64,000 nt of DNA from Gemmatimonadales bacterium (GTDB lineage Bacteria; Krumholzibacteriota; Krumholzibacteriia; LZORAL124-64-63), in the NCBI GenBank assembly GCA_019038745.1, contig JAHOYV010000019.1, positions 1-64,000 on the forward strand, read 5' to 3'. A program made the translations under genes and the position numbers. The notes beneath the pieces were generated by a model. The model worked only from the letters and a program-made list of their open reading frames with translations, was not told where the DNA came from and ran no database searches. Of this stretch, positions 1 to 7,030 are shown one piece after another (the first letter of the stretch is position 1; each line of letters starts with the position of its first letter).

Positions 1-1597
1 GATAGTAGCCTGGGGCAGTAATTATAAGGGGAGATTGGAAATCCCTGAACCCAATTCCGATTTCGTGGCTATTTCCGCAGGGTGGGAGCACGCTCTGGGC
101 CTGAAAGCTGATGGTTCGATAGTGCCGTGGGGATTGATGGATAATTTCCATTGCGGTGGCCACGGTCCCAATGCTGACTTCATTGCGATATCAGGCTCTC
201 CGAATTACAAAATGGGTTTAAGATCCGATGGCTCAATTATGTCCTGGGGTAACACTCGTTATGATTTGGACACCATTTTGGCACCGAACGAGAACTTTGT
301 GGCCATCGAGGCGGATCGTAGCCACAACCTGGCCTTAAGAGCCGATGGGTCGATCGTAGCTTGGGGGCATCCTAGTAGTAGAGATCTCTGCGATGTCCCG
401 GAGCCGAATTCAGATTTCGTAGCTATAGACTCGGGGGAATGTGTCAACCTGGCTTTGAAATCCGATGGGTCGATCGTTTCCTGGGGAAGTGACGGATTTG
501 CCCAAGTTCCTTCTCCAAATGCTGATTTCGTGTCTGCTGCTGTATATCTTACAAATTGCTTGGCACTAAAAGCCGACGGTTCACTTGTTTCCTGGGGTGT
601 TTCACTTGGTGATGACGAGCTTGACCCTGTTCCGGACGGCCACTTTGTTGCAATTGACGTAGGCGATAGATTTAACCTTGGCCTGAAATCAGATGGCTCA
701 GTTCTGGTCTGGGGTAATCCCATTGGCTTATGCAGTGTTCCGGAACCGAATTCGGATTTTGTGGCGATTTCCGCCTCCGGATCAGGCGACACGTGTCTGG
801 GAATCAAATCAGACGGGTCGGTTGTTAGTTGGACCATTACTGGTCAGGTCATCGAGGTGAATGATCCTCAGGAAAACGCCTTCGCAATTTCATCGCCCCC
901 CCTAATGGCTCTGATAAGCAAAGATCCCCAAGTTTTCACCTGCCAAATCGACATCAAGCCCGGTAGCGAGATCAATCCCATCAACTGCAAGCAACCTCAG
1001 AATGGTACTATCCCGGTAGCCGTTCTTGGCTCCGGCGAATTCGACGTGACGACTCTGGACCAAGCAACCATCCGCTTTGGCCCGGATGAAGCAACTGCAG
1101 CTAACCATCCTGGCCACAACAACAACCGGAACCATATCCGCCACAGTATGGACATCAACCACGACGGTCATCCCGACCTGATGTTCCATTTTCGCCTGGC
1201 TGAAACAGGTATCCACTGTGGCGACACCGAGGCCACACTGACGGGTGAAACCTTCGATGGGGAACCGGTCCTGGGGACGGACGTGATTCGGACCGTGCCT
1301 AAAGGTGGTATTGATCCAGCGAGTGAGCGGATCGTGAAGGTTTCTCCGAATCCGTTCAATCCCATGGCATTGGTCTCGTTCAAGCTCGATCAATCACAAC
1401 AAGTCCATGTGTCCGTATACGACATACGTGGCCGCCGGGTGGCCGATGTTTCAGAGCAACACTATGAACCAGGTGAGCACGTTGTGATTTGGAAAGGCCA
1501 AGATTCCACAGGCCGTTCCGTACCATCTGGCGAATATTTCTTTCGGGTGGAAATGGACGACAGGGTAGAGACTCGAAAGGCGTTGTTGTTGAGATAG
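1..1597 (+). CDS. RCC1-repeat secreted protein with C-terminal sorting domain (5' partial)
   Basis: The reading frame is already open at base 2 (I-V-A-W-G-S-N), so the gene begins before the window; the TTG at 35 is internal. The visible part has about seven RCC1-type units of ~45 residues, each with a 'LK.DGS(I/V)..WG' core and an 'EPNSDFVAI' linker, which should fold as a beta-propeller. A second domain, opening with 'IDIKPGSEINPIN', resembles a domain common in secreted proteins of environmental bacteria. The last ~85 residues start 'VSPNPFNP' and end 'RKALLLR', the pattern of FlgD-Ig/type-IX-like sorting tails. This points to a surface or secreted protein. Ligand and function are unknown. 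Confidence 0.8.
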   Translation, partial: IVAWGSNYKGRLEIPEPNSDFVAISAGWEHALGLKADGSIVPWGLMDNFHCGGHGPNADFIAISGSPNYKMGLRSDGSIMSWGNTRYDLDTILAPNENFVAIEADRSHNLALRADGSIVAWGHPSSRDLCDVPEPNSDFVAIDSGECVNLALKSDGSIVSWGSDGFAQVPSPNADFVSAAVYLTNCLALKADGSLVSWGVSLGDDELDPVPDGHFVAIDVGDRFNLGLKSDGSVLVWGNPIGLCSVPEPNSDFVAISASGSGDTCLGIKSDGSVVSWTITGQVIEVNDPQENAFAISSPPLMALISKDPQVFTCQIDIKPGSEINPINCKQPQNGTIPVAVLGSGEFDVTTLDQATIRFGPDEATAANHPGHNNNRNHIRHSMDINHDGHPDLMFHFRLAETGIHCGDTEATLTGETFDGEPVLGTDVIRTVPKGGIDPASERIVKVSPNPFNPMALVSFKLDQSQQVHVSVYDIRGRRVADVSEQHYEPGEHVVIWKGQDSTGRSVPSGEYFFRVEMDDRVETRKALLLR

Positions 1598-1658
1598 TGG
1601 GAGTGGGGATGATAACGACAGGTGACAAAACCTCTGGGTTCTCCTATTCTAGAAGGCC

Positions 1659-2468
1659 ATGAAAGCTCTCTTGATCTTGATCGGCGTCCTGATCGCGATA
1701 TTCGTGATTGTGACTCTTGCGGTCTACTTGCTGCAGGATCGGATGCTCTTCTTCCCGAATCCGCTCTCATCGCAGACTCGCAAGAATCTGAAGAACTTCG
1801 AAATCCGCTTCGATCATGATGGGGTAGAACTTTGTGGTTGGCTCTATCTCAAAGAGGGAGCAGACAGCCTTCCCTTCGTGATCTACTACGGAGGCAATGG
1901 CGAGGAGATCTCCTGGAACTTCAAGCGGTTCACCGAGCTGTCAGTGAGTGGCTTTCTGCTCGTCAACTATCGGGGTTATGGCGACAGCGAGGGCAATCCT
2001 TCGGCGGCGGCCCTCAAGTCCGATGCTGCCTTCATCTTCGATGAACTGGTTGCCAGAGAAGGCGTCGCTTCCAATGAGATCGTCCTCGTGGGTCGGAGCC
2101 TGGGATCGGGCGTAGCCATCGATCTGGCAAACAACCGCCCGGTAGCCGGATTGCTCCTGGTGACACCTTTCGACCGCCTCAGCAGCATCGGGAGCCATCA
2201 CTATCCTTTTCTTCCCGTCCGGAGGATGCTGCGGCACAAGATGGAGTCGATCGATTTGGCCCCGGAAATCTCGGTGCCCAGCCTGGTCGTTCTCGCGGAA
2301 AACGACCACACCATTCCGCCCAAATACGGACGCCGTCTATACGAGGCACTGGCTGGCCCGAAGGAATTGGTGACCATCCCCCATGCCGATCACAACAACC
2401 TCAATGGCCATGAAGAGTATTGGCGGGCCTTTGATGGTTTCTTGGGGACGGTGTTGCGCGCCGAATAG
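1659..2468 (+). CDS. membrane-anchored alpha/beta hydrolase
   Basis: 269 residues. An N-terminal hydrophobic segment (about residues 3-25) should anchor the protein in the inner membrane. The rest is an alpha/beta-hydrolase fold of the BEM46/YfhR-like type: an oxyanion strand ending in 'YYGGNGEE', a nucleophile elbow 'GRSLGSG' (Ser), an acid loop 'LAENDHTIPP' (Asp), and a catalytic His in 'HADHNN'. All three catalytic positions are present, so it is probably active. The substrate cannot be read from the sequence. It ends 30 bases before the convergent rlpA-like gene. Confidence 0.82.
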   Translation: MKALLILIGVLIAIFVIVTLAVYLLQDRMLFFPNPLSSQTRKNLKNFEIRFDHDGVELCGWLYLKEGADSLPFVIYYGGNGEEISWNFKRFTELSVSGFLLVNYRGYGDSEGNPSAAALKSDAAFIFDELVAREGVASNEIVLVGRSLGSGVAIDLANNRPVAGLLLVTPFDRLSSIGSHHYPFLPVRRMLRHKMESIDLAPEISVPSLVVLAENDHTIPPKYGRRLYEALAGPKELVTIPHADHNNLNGHEEYWRAFDGFLGTVLRAE

Positions 2469-2497
2469 GTGTCCCTACCAGATACTCCACCCAATGC

Positions 2498-2893
2498 CTA
2501 TTCCGCGGCAATAGCAACAACCTCAACCCGAACCTCGACCACCCCTCCATCGACGAAATCCAGCAACTCCGCCGCCCGCCGGGAGACGTCGATGATCCGC
2601 CCGTCGACGAAGGGCCCGCGGTCATTGATGCGCAGGCGGACCGACCTACCGTTTGTCCGATTGGTGACACGGACCTCCGTTCCGAACGGGAGGGTCCGGT
2701 GCGCCCCCGTGAGGGCGTTGCGATTATAGGTTTCCCCGTTGGCCGTCAGGTTGCCGTGCAGGCTGTCGTGATAGTACGAGGCAAGTCCCTCTTGGACGTC
2801 TTTCGGGACCTGCGGGCTTTTTACAACCTGTTTCCCAGCGCATCCGGCTATCAGGCCGATCGCGATTGCGATGCCGAACCATCTCATTCTCAT
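2498..2893 (-). CDS. rlpA: RlpA-family septal-ring lipoprotein
   Basis: 131 residues, starting with a lipoprotein signal whose lipobox is 'LIAGC' (Cys about residue 18). The remainder is one double-psi beta-barrel of the RlpA family: 'GLASYYHDSLHG..TANGE.Y' followed by 'A.R.LPFGT.VRVTN..NGRSV.LRINDRGPF..GRIIDVS'. The Asp of 'NDRGPF', important in RlpA lytic transglycosylases, is present. There is no SPOR domain, so this is the short form. RlpA proteins act on denuded peptidoglycan at the division site; that role is inferred from the family. Confidence 0.88.
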   Translation of the reverse strand: MRMRWFGIAIAIGLIAGCAGKQVVKSPQVPKDVQEGLASYYHDSLHGNLTANGETYNRNALTGAHRTLPFGTEVRVTNRTNGRSVRLRINDRGPFVDGRIIDVSRRAAELLDFVDGGVVEVRVEVVAIAAE

Positions 2894-2946
2894 CTCTGTG
2901 CTACCCCTGCGAAGCTTTTATCCAAAGCTTTAGGCTTTACCCTATT

Positions 2947-3804
2947 TTAGCCAGGTTTGTGAACCTTGGTGGCAAAACAAACGGGCATGAATTGTGAAAC
3001 CGTATCTCCCACTTCAGGGCCAAAACGATCTTCGTAAAAACCTGTCAGCTGAAACCCCGCCTCTATCTGGCCACCCACTAAAGTTTCCATTGTATGGCTG
3101 AACTCAAGTGCTTCCCTCTCCTTAAACTGAGTGGACAATTCGGATTTTGTGAGATGGTTCATGTCGCTGTAAGGTAATGGATGTCTAACTTCTAATAGAC
3201 CTTCCTTTTCAGCCTTTTGAGAATCAAAAACATAATAATCAGGATTCATAATTCCGGAGAGCAAACTTCCTCCAGGTTTCAAAACGCGAAATGCCTCTCT
3301 CCAAACAGGCTCAGGATCTGCAATAAAACAATTGCTCACTGGATGAAAAATGAGATCAAAACTAGCGTTGTCGAAGCAGGACAAATCGGTCATGTCCCCG
3401 ACCACTGTGTTAATTTGCAGATTGTCACGATCAGCAACGAGACGATCCTGAGCCAATTGAGCAGGTGAATTATCAAACACAGTTACAGTAGCACCGGCGG
3501 CTGACAGTATTGGTCCCTGCTGACCACCACCGGAAGCCAGTCCAAGAATTTTACATCCCGTCATGTCGGGAAAACCAGGAAACCAGCCAAAGGGCACTGG
3601 CTTGACGGGAGTCAGTACTATTGACCATTGGCCCTTCCTGGCCTTGGCCACTAGTTCTTTGTCAACAGGCAAAGTCCACGGGCTATTTTCGGTGACTTTT
3701 TTATCCCAAGCCTTTTCATTGTATTTTCTGATATCCAATATTATTCGTCTTTCTCCGTGGGTTGCTCTATCTCTCAATTGAGGCCCCAAGTCGACCAACC
3801 TCAT
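2947..3804 (-). CDS. class I SAM-dependent methyltransferase
   Basis: 285 residues in the longest form. The core reads 'KILGLASGGGQQGPIL' (SAM-binding glycine-rich loop), 'TVFDNSPAQLAQDR' (acidic residue after strand beta2), 'GDMTDL' and 'FRVLKPGGSLL', a complete Rossmann methyltransferase. Related proteins usually begin near 'DIRKYN..AWD', so a TTG at 3738 is an alternative start. Base composition is much richer in A+T than the rest of the window (about 30-40% GC in the lines checked), suggesting foreign origin. It lies beside the cassette array. The methyl acceptor is unknown. Confidence 0.8.
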   Translation of the reverse strand: MRLVDLGPQLRDRATHGERRIILDIRKYNEKAWDKKVTENSPWTLPVDKELVAKARKGQWSIVLTPVKPVPFGWFPGFPDMTGCKILGLASGGGQQGPILSAAGATVTVFDNSPAQLAQDRLVADRDNLQINTVVGDMTDLSCFDNASFDLIFHPVSNCFIADPEPVWREAFRVLKPGGSLLSGIMNPDYYVFDSQKAEKEGLLEVRHPLPYSDMNHLTKSELSTQFKEREALEFSHTMETLVGGQIEAGFQLTGFYEDRFGPEVGDTVSQFMPVCFATKVHKPG

Positions 3805-3832
3805 ACGTTCCGAGGTTTCTCACTTCGAGCAA

Positions 3833-4255
3833 CTAGGATTGTATCACATCCGGCGCACTGCTCTGCGGACAGTCTGGATCGTCGAAGAGGATGATTTCGG
3901 CCGCTTTCGCAGTGCCACCACTTTCCAACTGACTGCTGTGATACGGGAGATCGACCACGATGGCACTGTGCGCACCTAGGCGCTGAGCTTCTTGGCGCGC
4001 GAATTGGTAGATACCGTTTCGGTCCCAACAAACCTCGTCGCCGCACACGGCGCATGGCTTCGCGAACACTTCAGCGACTACCGTGTACGCACAGTCAGGA
4101 ATTGTGTCGTGATAAATTTCGACTGCTTCATCGGCACCGCGCGCCGCGGGTAACTCGGCGTGAACAACTGACCAGAGCTGTTTTCCAGAACAACCCGCCA
4201 GGCTGAGCAGCCCTAGAATCGCGGTGAGGAGCCAAAGACAAGACAGATTTCGCAT
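3833..4255 (-). CDS. hypothetical lipoprotein
   Basis: 140 residues with a clear lipoprotein signal: positively charged start, hydrophobic stretch and the lipobox 'LSLAGC'. The mature part has a Cys-rich stretch ('KPCAVCGDEVCWD') followed by 'ARQEAQRLGAHSAIVVDLPY', reminiscent of small lipoproteins in which a repeated 'lGA.aivv' motif marks a compact alpha/beta fold, but I cannot assign a family. Its start lies only 28 bases from the left end of the cassette array, so the array is inserted immediately upstream of it and may have displaced its promoter. Confidence 0.6.
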   Translation of the reverse strand: MRNLSCLWLLTAILGLLSLAGCSGKQLWSVVHAELPAARGADEAVEIYHDTIPDCAYTVVAEVFAKPCAVCGDEVCWDRNGIYQFARQEAQRLGAHSAIVVDLPYHSSQLESGGTAKAAEIILFDDPDCPQSSAPDVIQS

Positions 4256-4266
4256 GGGTCCCCCTG

Positions 4267-4280
4267 ATAACTTTTTCTAA
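4267..4280. repeat. 14-bp direct repeat, outer copy
   Basis: The sequence ATAACTTTTTCTAA occurs here, three bases outside the left cassette core site, and again at 4738-4751 inside the first codons of mntA. Similarity does not extend beyond the 14 bases. It may be a recombination scar or chance. Confidence 0.4.
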
Positions 4281-4294
4281 GTGTTAGAAATGCA

Positions 4295-4492
4295 CTATAG
4301 ATCAGCCAGAATTTCCGATATCTGATTCCGTAATTCCGGCAAGTCCTCGTTGGCCGTCACCCACACCATTCCGACATCTACGCCGAAGTAGTCGTGGACA
4401 AGCTTGTCGCGCATGCCAACGATGTCACGCCAGGGAACTGATGGGTGCTGGCCACGAAGGTCTTTCGAGACTCGCTCATCCCGCGGCATCAT
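4295..4492 (-). pseudogene. HepT-like toxin with internal deletion
   Basis: 65 residues, against roughly 100-140 for HepT/DUF86 toxins. The C-terminal part is convincing: 'VPWRDIVGMRDKLVHDYFGVD' carries the RX4HXY motif (R, H, Y), whose Tyr is the AMPylation target in characterised HepT. The N-terminus 'MMPRDE' also looks like a native HepT start, but it runs straight into 'RVSKDLRGQHP', so about 50 residues of helical core are missing in frame. The start overlaps the end of mntA by 17 bases, as in intact pairs. It could be a decayed toxin or a miniaturised one; I favour decay. Confidence 0.7.
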
Positions 4493-4766
4493 AGATCACC
4501 TGCTGCTCGCTGAGAATTCGGTCGCGTAGGTGGGGGCTGATAGCCTGCTCGGTCAGGAGATCAACCTTGCGCCCCAGAACCTCGGACAATTCCCTCTCCA
4601 GCCGGACGAGAGCCAAAAAGCCAGTGGGTTGAGCAAAGTCTACGATCAGGTCCACATCGCTGTCAGGATGGGCTTCGCCGCGGACAAACGACCCAAAAAG
4701 TGCAGTTTTCTGCGTTCCATGAGCCTTACAAATCTCAATAACTTTTTCTAACTCAAGGTGTTCCAC
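4476..4766 (-). CDS. mntA: MntA-like minimal nucleotidyltransferase antitoxin
   Basis: 96 residues, the usual size for a minimal nucleotidyltransferase. The signature GSX10DXD is intact: 'GSFVRGEAHPDSDVD', followed by 'LIVDF', giving the metal-binding Asp residues. MntA proteins neutralise HepT by adding AMP to a Tyr in its RX4HXY motif. The start is GTG at 4766, supported by AGGAGG eight bases upstream. The 3' end overlaps the partner toxin. With the partner truncated, it may now act only as an orphan antitoxin. It lies in cassette 1 of the array. Confidence 0.85.
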   Translation of the reverse strand: MEHLELEKVIEICKAHGTQKTALFGSFVRGEAHPDSDVDLIVDFAQPTGFLALVRLERELSEVLGRKVDLLTEQAISPHLRDRILSEQQVIYDAAG

Positions 4767-4868
4767 ACCTGCAACCTCCTGCCGACGCCCTCAACCAGAC
4801 TCAATATAGGACAGCAAGATTCTGCAACGAAGTACACCTATGCGTCGGACAGCCTTGTTCCCTGCTAT

Positions 4869-4966
4869 TTCTAACATTGGTTTCACCTGCAAAGCTGTTT
4901 GGCGCGGACCGTGCGCAAGCACGGTGCGTGACGAACAGCTTTGTCTGGTGCAAACTCTTGTTAGGC
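4869..4966. repeat. attC-like recombination site A
   Basis: 98 nt bounded by TTCTAAC and GTTAGGC. Inner arms CAAAGCTGTT/AACAGCTTTG and ACCGTGC-gcaa-GCACGGT pair perfectly. Outer arms CTAACA/TGTTAG and TTTCACC/GGTGCAAA pair with one extra base, like the extrahelical base of attC sites. It separates the two toxin-antitoxin cassettes. Confidence 0.65.
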
Positions 4967-5227
4967 TGCATGCTCGGTATCGACTACCCAACCAGGGAAA
5001 ACCAAAACCGCAGGGTGGCAACACAGCGCACGTGCGAGAACCTTCGCGCGTTCCACACCAAGTTTAACCCGGTTGTTCTCAATGGCCGAAATCGTCGACT
5101 GCGGTATTCCCGAAATTTCCGCCAACTGATTCTGGCTCAACTCCTGCAGGTCCCGAATGATACGGACAGATTCCCCTACCGAGACCTCGATATTCTTCTG
5201 TGCTTTTCGGAATCCTTTGCGTGCCAT
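4961..5227 (-). CDS. XRE-family antitoxin (HTH)
   Basis: 88 residues. A helix-turn-helix of the XRE/Cro type occupies about residues 17-70: 'ESVRIIRDLQELSQNQLAEISGIPQSTISAIENNRV' with 'LGVERAKVLARAL' after it. The gene begins three bases after the toxin stop and has GGAGG nine bases upstream, so the pair is co-translated in toxin-first (higBA) order. Its TAA stop (4961-4963) is contributed by the GTTAGGC core of the attC-like site, as is common for cassette-borne genes. It probably binds the toxin and represses the shared promoter. Confidence 0.85.
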   Translation of the reverse strand: MARKGFRKAQKNIEVSVGESVRIIRDLQELSQNQLAEISGIPQSTISAIENNRVKLGVERAKVLARALCCHPAVLVFPGWVVDTEHAA

Positions 5228-5230
5228 GAC

Positions 5231-5512
5231 CTATTTCCTCCGATAATCATGGGCCGTCAAGTCCAGCACGTATACCAGGACCTCTTCGGCCGCGACTTCG
5301 TATATAACGCGATACTGTTGCCCAAGGCGAGAAGACCGATGGCCCTTCCATTCGCCACGCAGGGCTTCGTCATGAAATCCTTTTATCGCCCGCAGCCCTT
5401 GAGGACCTGAAATACGTACGATGTCCTTCCACTTCTCATAGCGCTTTAGCACTACGTCAGGCAGCTTGGAGAGGACCTTGGCCATACGGCGATGTTCGTA
5501 GATTTCCCACAT
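5231..5512 (-). CDS. RelE/HigB-family toxin
   Basis: 93 residues, typical for RelE/ParE-superfamily toxins. Characteristic features are 'LRAIKGFHDEALRGEWKGHRSSRLGQQYRVIYEV' and the end 'VLDLTAHDYRRK', with basic residues in the last strand as in ribosome-dependent mRNA interferases such as HigB/RelE. The partner antitoxin follows immediately. The promoter at 5519-5547 places the likely transcription start at or next to the ATG, so the message may be leaderless. It is carried in cassette 2 of the array. Confidence 0.85.
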   Translation of the reverse strand: MWEIYEHRRMAKVLSKLPDVVLKRYEKWKDIVRISGPQGLRAIKGFHDEALRGEWKGHRSSRLGQQYRVIYEVAAEEVLVYVLDLTAHDYRRK

Positions 5513-5518
5513 AGCTTT

Positions 5519-5547
5519 ATTGTACTATATCGGATTTGGTATGTCAA
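5519..5547 (-). promoter_or_regulatory. sigma-70 type promoter of the relE/xre pair
   Basis: On the minus strand, TTGACA (5547-5542) and TACAAT (5524-5519) are separated by exactly 17 bases, close to the sigma-70 consensus. Only six bases (AAAGCT) separate the -10 box from the toxin ATG at 5512, so transcription should begin at about the start codon. Confidence 0.75.
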
Positions 5548-5603
5548 GACTTGAACCAAAAACTGCACTGGTCCGATGATTACAAGCCTATCGTGGTTCT
5601 GCA

Positions 5604-5700
5604 GCCTAACGCAGGCTTCACCTGCAGGGGCGGCTTGGCGCAGCTTGTGCGTCAGCACAAGGTGTGACAAACGACCTTGCAGGTGAAACCAACGTTACCA
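5604..5700. repeat. attC-like recombination site B
   Basis: 97 nt bounded by GCCTAAC and GTTACCA. Arms TTCACCTGCA/TGCAGGTGAA are perfect, and AGCTTGTGC-gtca-GCACAAGGT pairs with one mismatch. Its minus strand shares 'GTTGGTTTCACCTGCAA' and the end 'GTTAGGCTGC' with the plus strand of site A apart from one base, so the two sites are related but inverted relative to each other. The outer core (GTTACCA) departs from GTTRRRY, as expected where the array ends. Confidence 0.6.
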
Positions 5701-5753
5701 AAAGAAAAGCCTGGGCTCTTTTAAGGCCATCTTCAGACCTGGGTCAAGCTAGC

Positions 5754-6692
5754 CTACCCGTCAGCCAACATGGACTTCCGGTTGAAGTGGAACGATCCCC
5801 GCATCACTACCACACCCATGGTATCCAGTTCCACCGACTCGACGACCCCGCCTTGCATCTTCACCACGAGTTCGGCCTGATTGGGACGGCCTAGGGAATG
5901 CCCCTGTTCGGTGGTGATGGAAACCCGATCCTCATCCTCCATCGGAGACGATCCGCTGGTGGCGATGTAGGCCGCCGCCGCTCCCAACGAGGTTCCGCTG
6001 GCAACGTCCTCGTCCAGACCAACACTTGGATGGAAGAACCGGCAATGGAAATCCGCCCCGTGACTGAAAGTCTCCGGACAGATGAGAGTGACGCCCCCCA
6101 CTCCGCGAAGGTCCAGTAGTTTCATCGTAGCCGCCATGTCCCGGAAGGTCCCCCGCATCGCGACACGATCGGTCACCGGCACGATGATCTGGTCGAACCC
6201 GCAGGAAACGCGCTGGGGTCCGTAATCACCAAAGCGAAGAATATCCGGAGACAGACCCAGCGCGGCGCCCACCTCCGCCGCCGGCACCGGCTCTCCGAAC
6301 CGGGGTTTGGGCAGACGCAGAATGATTCGAGCCGCCCCGGCAGGTCCGGATTTCAGGACAACCGGCAATATGCCGGCTCCGGTCTCCAACTGGATGGTCA
6401 CACCCTGTGAGGTGGTCCGGTAAAAACCGCGATCCACCATCGAAACCATGGCGGCCACGGCAACGTGGCCACTGAGAATGGCCTCCCTCCGCTGTGTGAA
6501 GAAGCGCAGACGCAGATCAGCCCCCGAAGTGCTGGGAGGCAGCACGAACCCGGCTTCCATTGAAAGCTCGTTTGTGATCTGAAGCATCTCCACCTCCGTC
6601 AGGGAGGCGGCGTTGGGAATGATGGCAGCGGGATTCCCGCTGAAGGGAGAGTCGGCAAAAGCGTCAACGATATGGAACGGAACAATGGCCAT
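5754..6692 (-). CDS. PhzF-family isomerase
   Basis: 312 residues, close to the usual ~280-300. The opening 'HIVDAFADSPFSGNPAAIIP' is the PhzF signature, and the central 'SGHVAVAAM' matches the second conserved region. The nearly symmetrical second half ends with 'DEDVASGTSLGAAAAYI', which corresponds to the 'D..TGSA' loop. PhzF proteins are cofactor-independent isomerases/epimerases folded like diaminopimelate epimerase. No phenazine genes are nearby, so the substrate is unknown. It lies just right of the cassette array. Confidence 0.88.
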   Translation of the reverse strand: MAIVPFHIVDAFADSPFSGNPAAIIPNAASLTEVEMLQITNELSMEAGFVLPPSTSGADLRLRFFTQRREAILSGHVAVAAMVSMVDRGFYRTTSQGVTIQLETGAGILPVVLKSGPAGAARIILRLPKPRFGEPVPAAEVGAALGLSPDILRFGDYGPQRVSCGFDQIIVPVTDRVAMRGTFRDMAATMKLLDLRGVGGVTLICPETFSHGADFHCRFFHPSVGLDEDVASGTSLGAAAAYIATSGSSPMEDEDRVSITTEQGHSLGRPNQAELVVKMQGGVVESVELDTMGVVVMRGSFHFNRKSMLADG

Positions 6693-7030
6693 GACGAACC
6701 CCTTTCACTGGTCCAGTAAATCGGGTGGTTGGCCTGGATCCCGTCATCCCCATATCCGCCTGAAGGCGGTTAATCCAACGGGACCATGGAAACCTGTTCG
6801 ACGACAGGCACCAGCTCCATTGTATCGCATTTTTCCGGTGAAGCCAAGACCCTCCGAAAATATTCCTACCATTTCCTGTGTACGGGGCTTTGTGACATCC
6901 ATTATTGTGGGGTAATTGAAATCTCAGGATAGTTTTCTGCTGCTGCATCAGGTAACTTCGCTGGATTCGCCCCCCCCGATTCGTTGTTTGAGCAACGAGT
7001 CGACTGATCGCCACCCAATTCCCGTAGCCT
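6693..7030. other. intergenic region, nothing certain
   Basis: 338 bases between divergent phzF and the first beta-propeller gene. I see a short hairpin TCGTTG-tttga-GCAACGA near 6980 but no convincing promoter, RNA or coding signal. It must hold the promoter of the 7.0-17.7 kb block. Confidence 0.4.

Larger units (their letters stand above)
4283..5700. mobile_element. integron-type gene-cassette array (two toxin-antitoxin cassettes, no integrase in view)
   Basis: Two segments are bounded by short core sites that pair as cassette ends do. GTTAGAA at 4283-4289 is the exact complement of TTCTAAC at 4869-4875 (match extends to 9 bases). GTTAGGC at 4960-4966 is the exact complement of GCCTAAC at 5604-5610 (match extends to 11 bases). 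Between 4869-4966 and between 5604-5700 lie ~100-nt imperfect palindromes with attC character. Cassette 1 (4284-4960) carries mntA/hepT and cassette 2 (4961-5694) carries relE/xre. All four genes run on the minus strand. No integrase gene is present in the window, so this resembles a cluster of attC sites lacking an integrase (CALIN). Confidence 0.65.

Noticed and set aside
2894-2946. AAGCTTT inverted repeat between rlpA and the methyltransferase
   Set aside because: The stem is short and AT-rich without a clear T tract; too weak to call a terminator.
5704-5722. AAAAGCC-tg-GGCTcTTTT hairpin right of the cassette array
   Set aside because: Short, imperfect, and not placed after any gene reading toward it.
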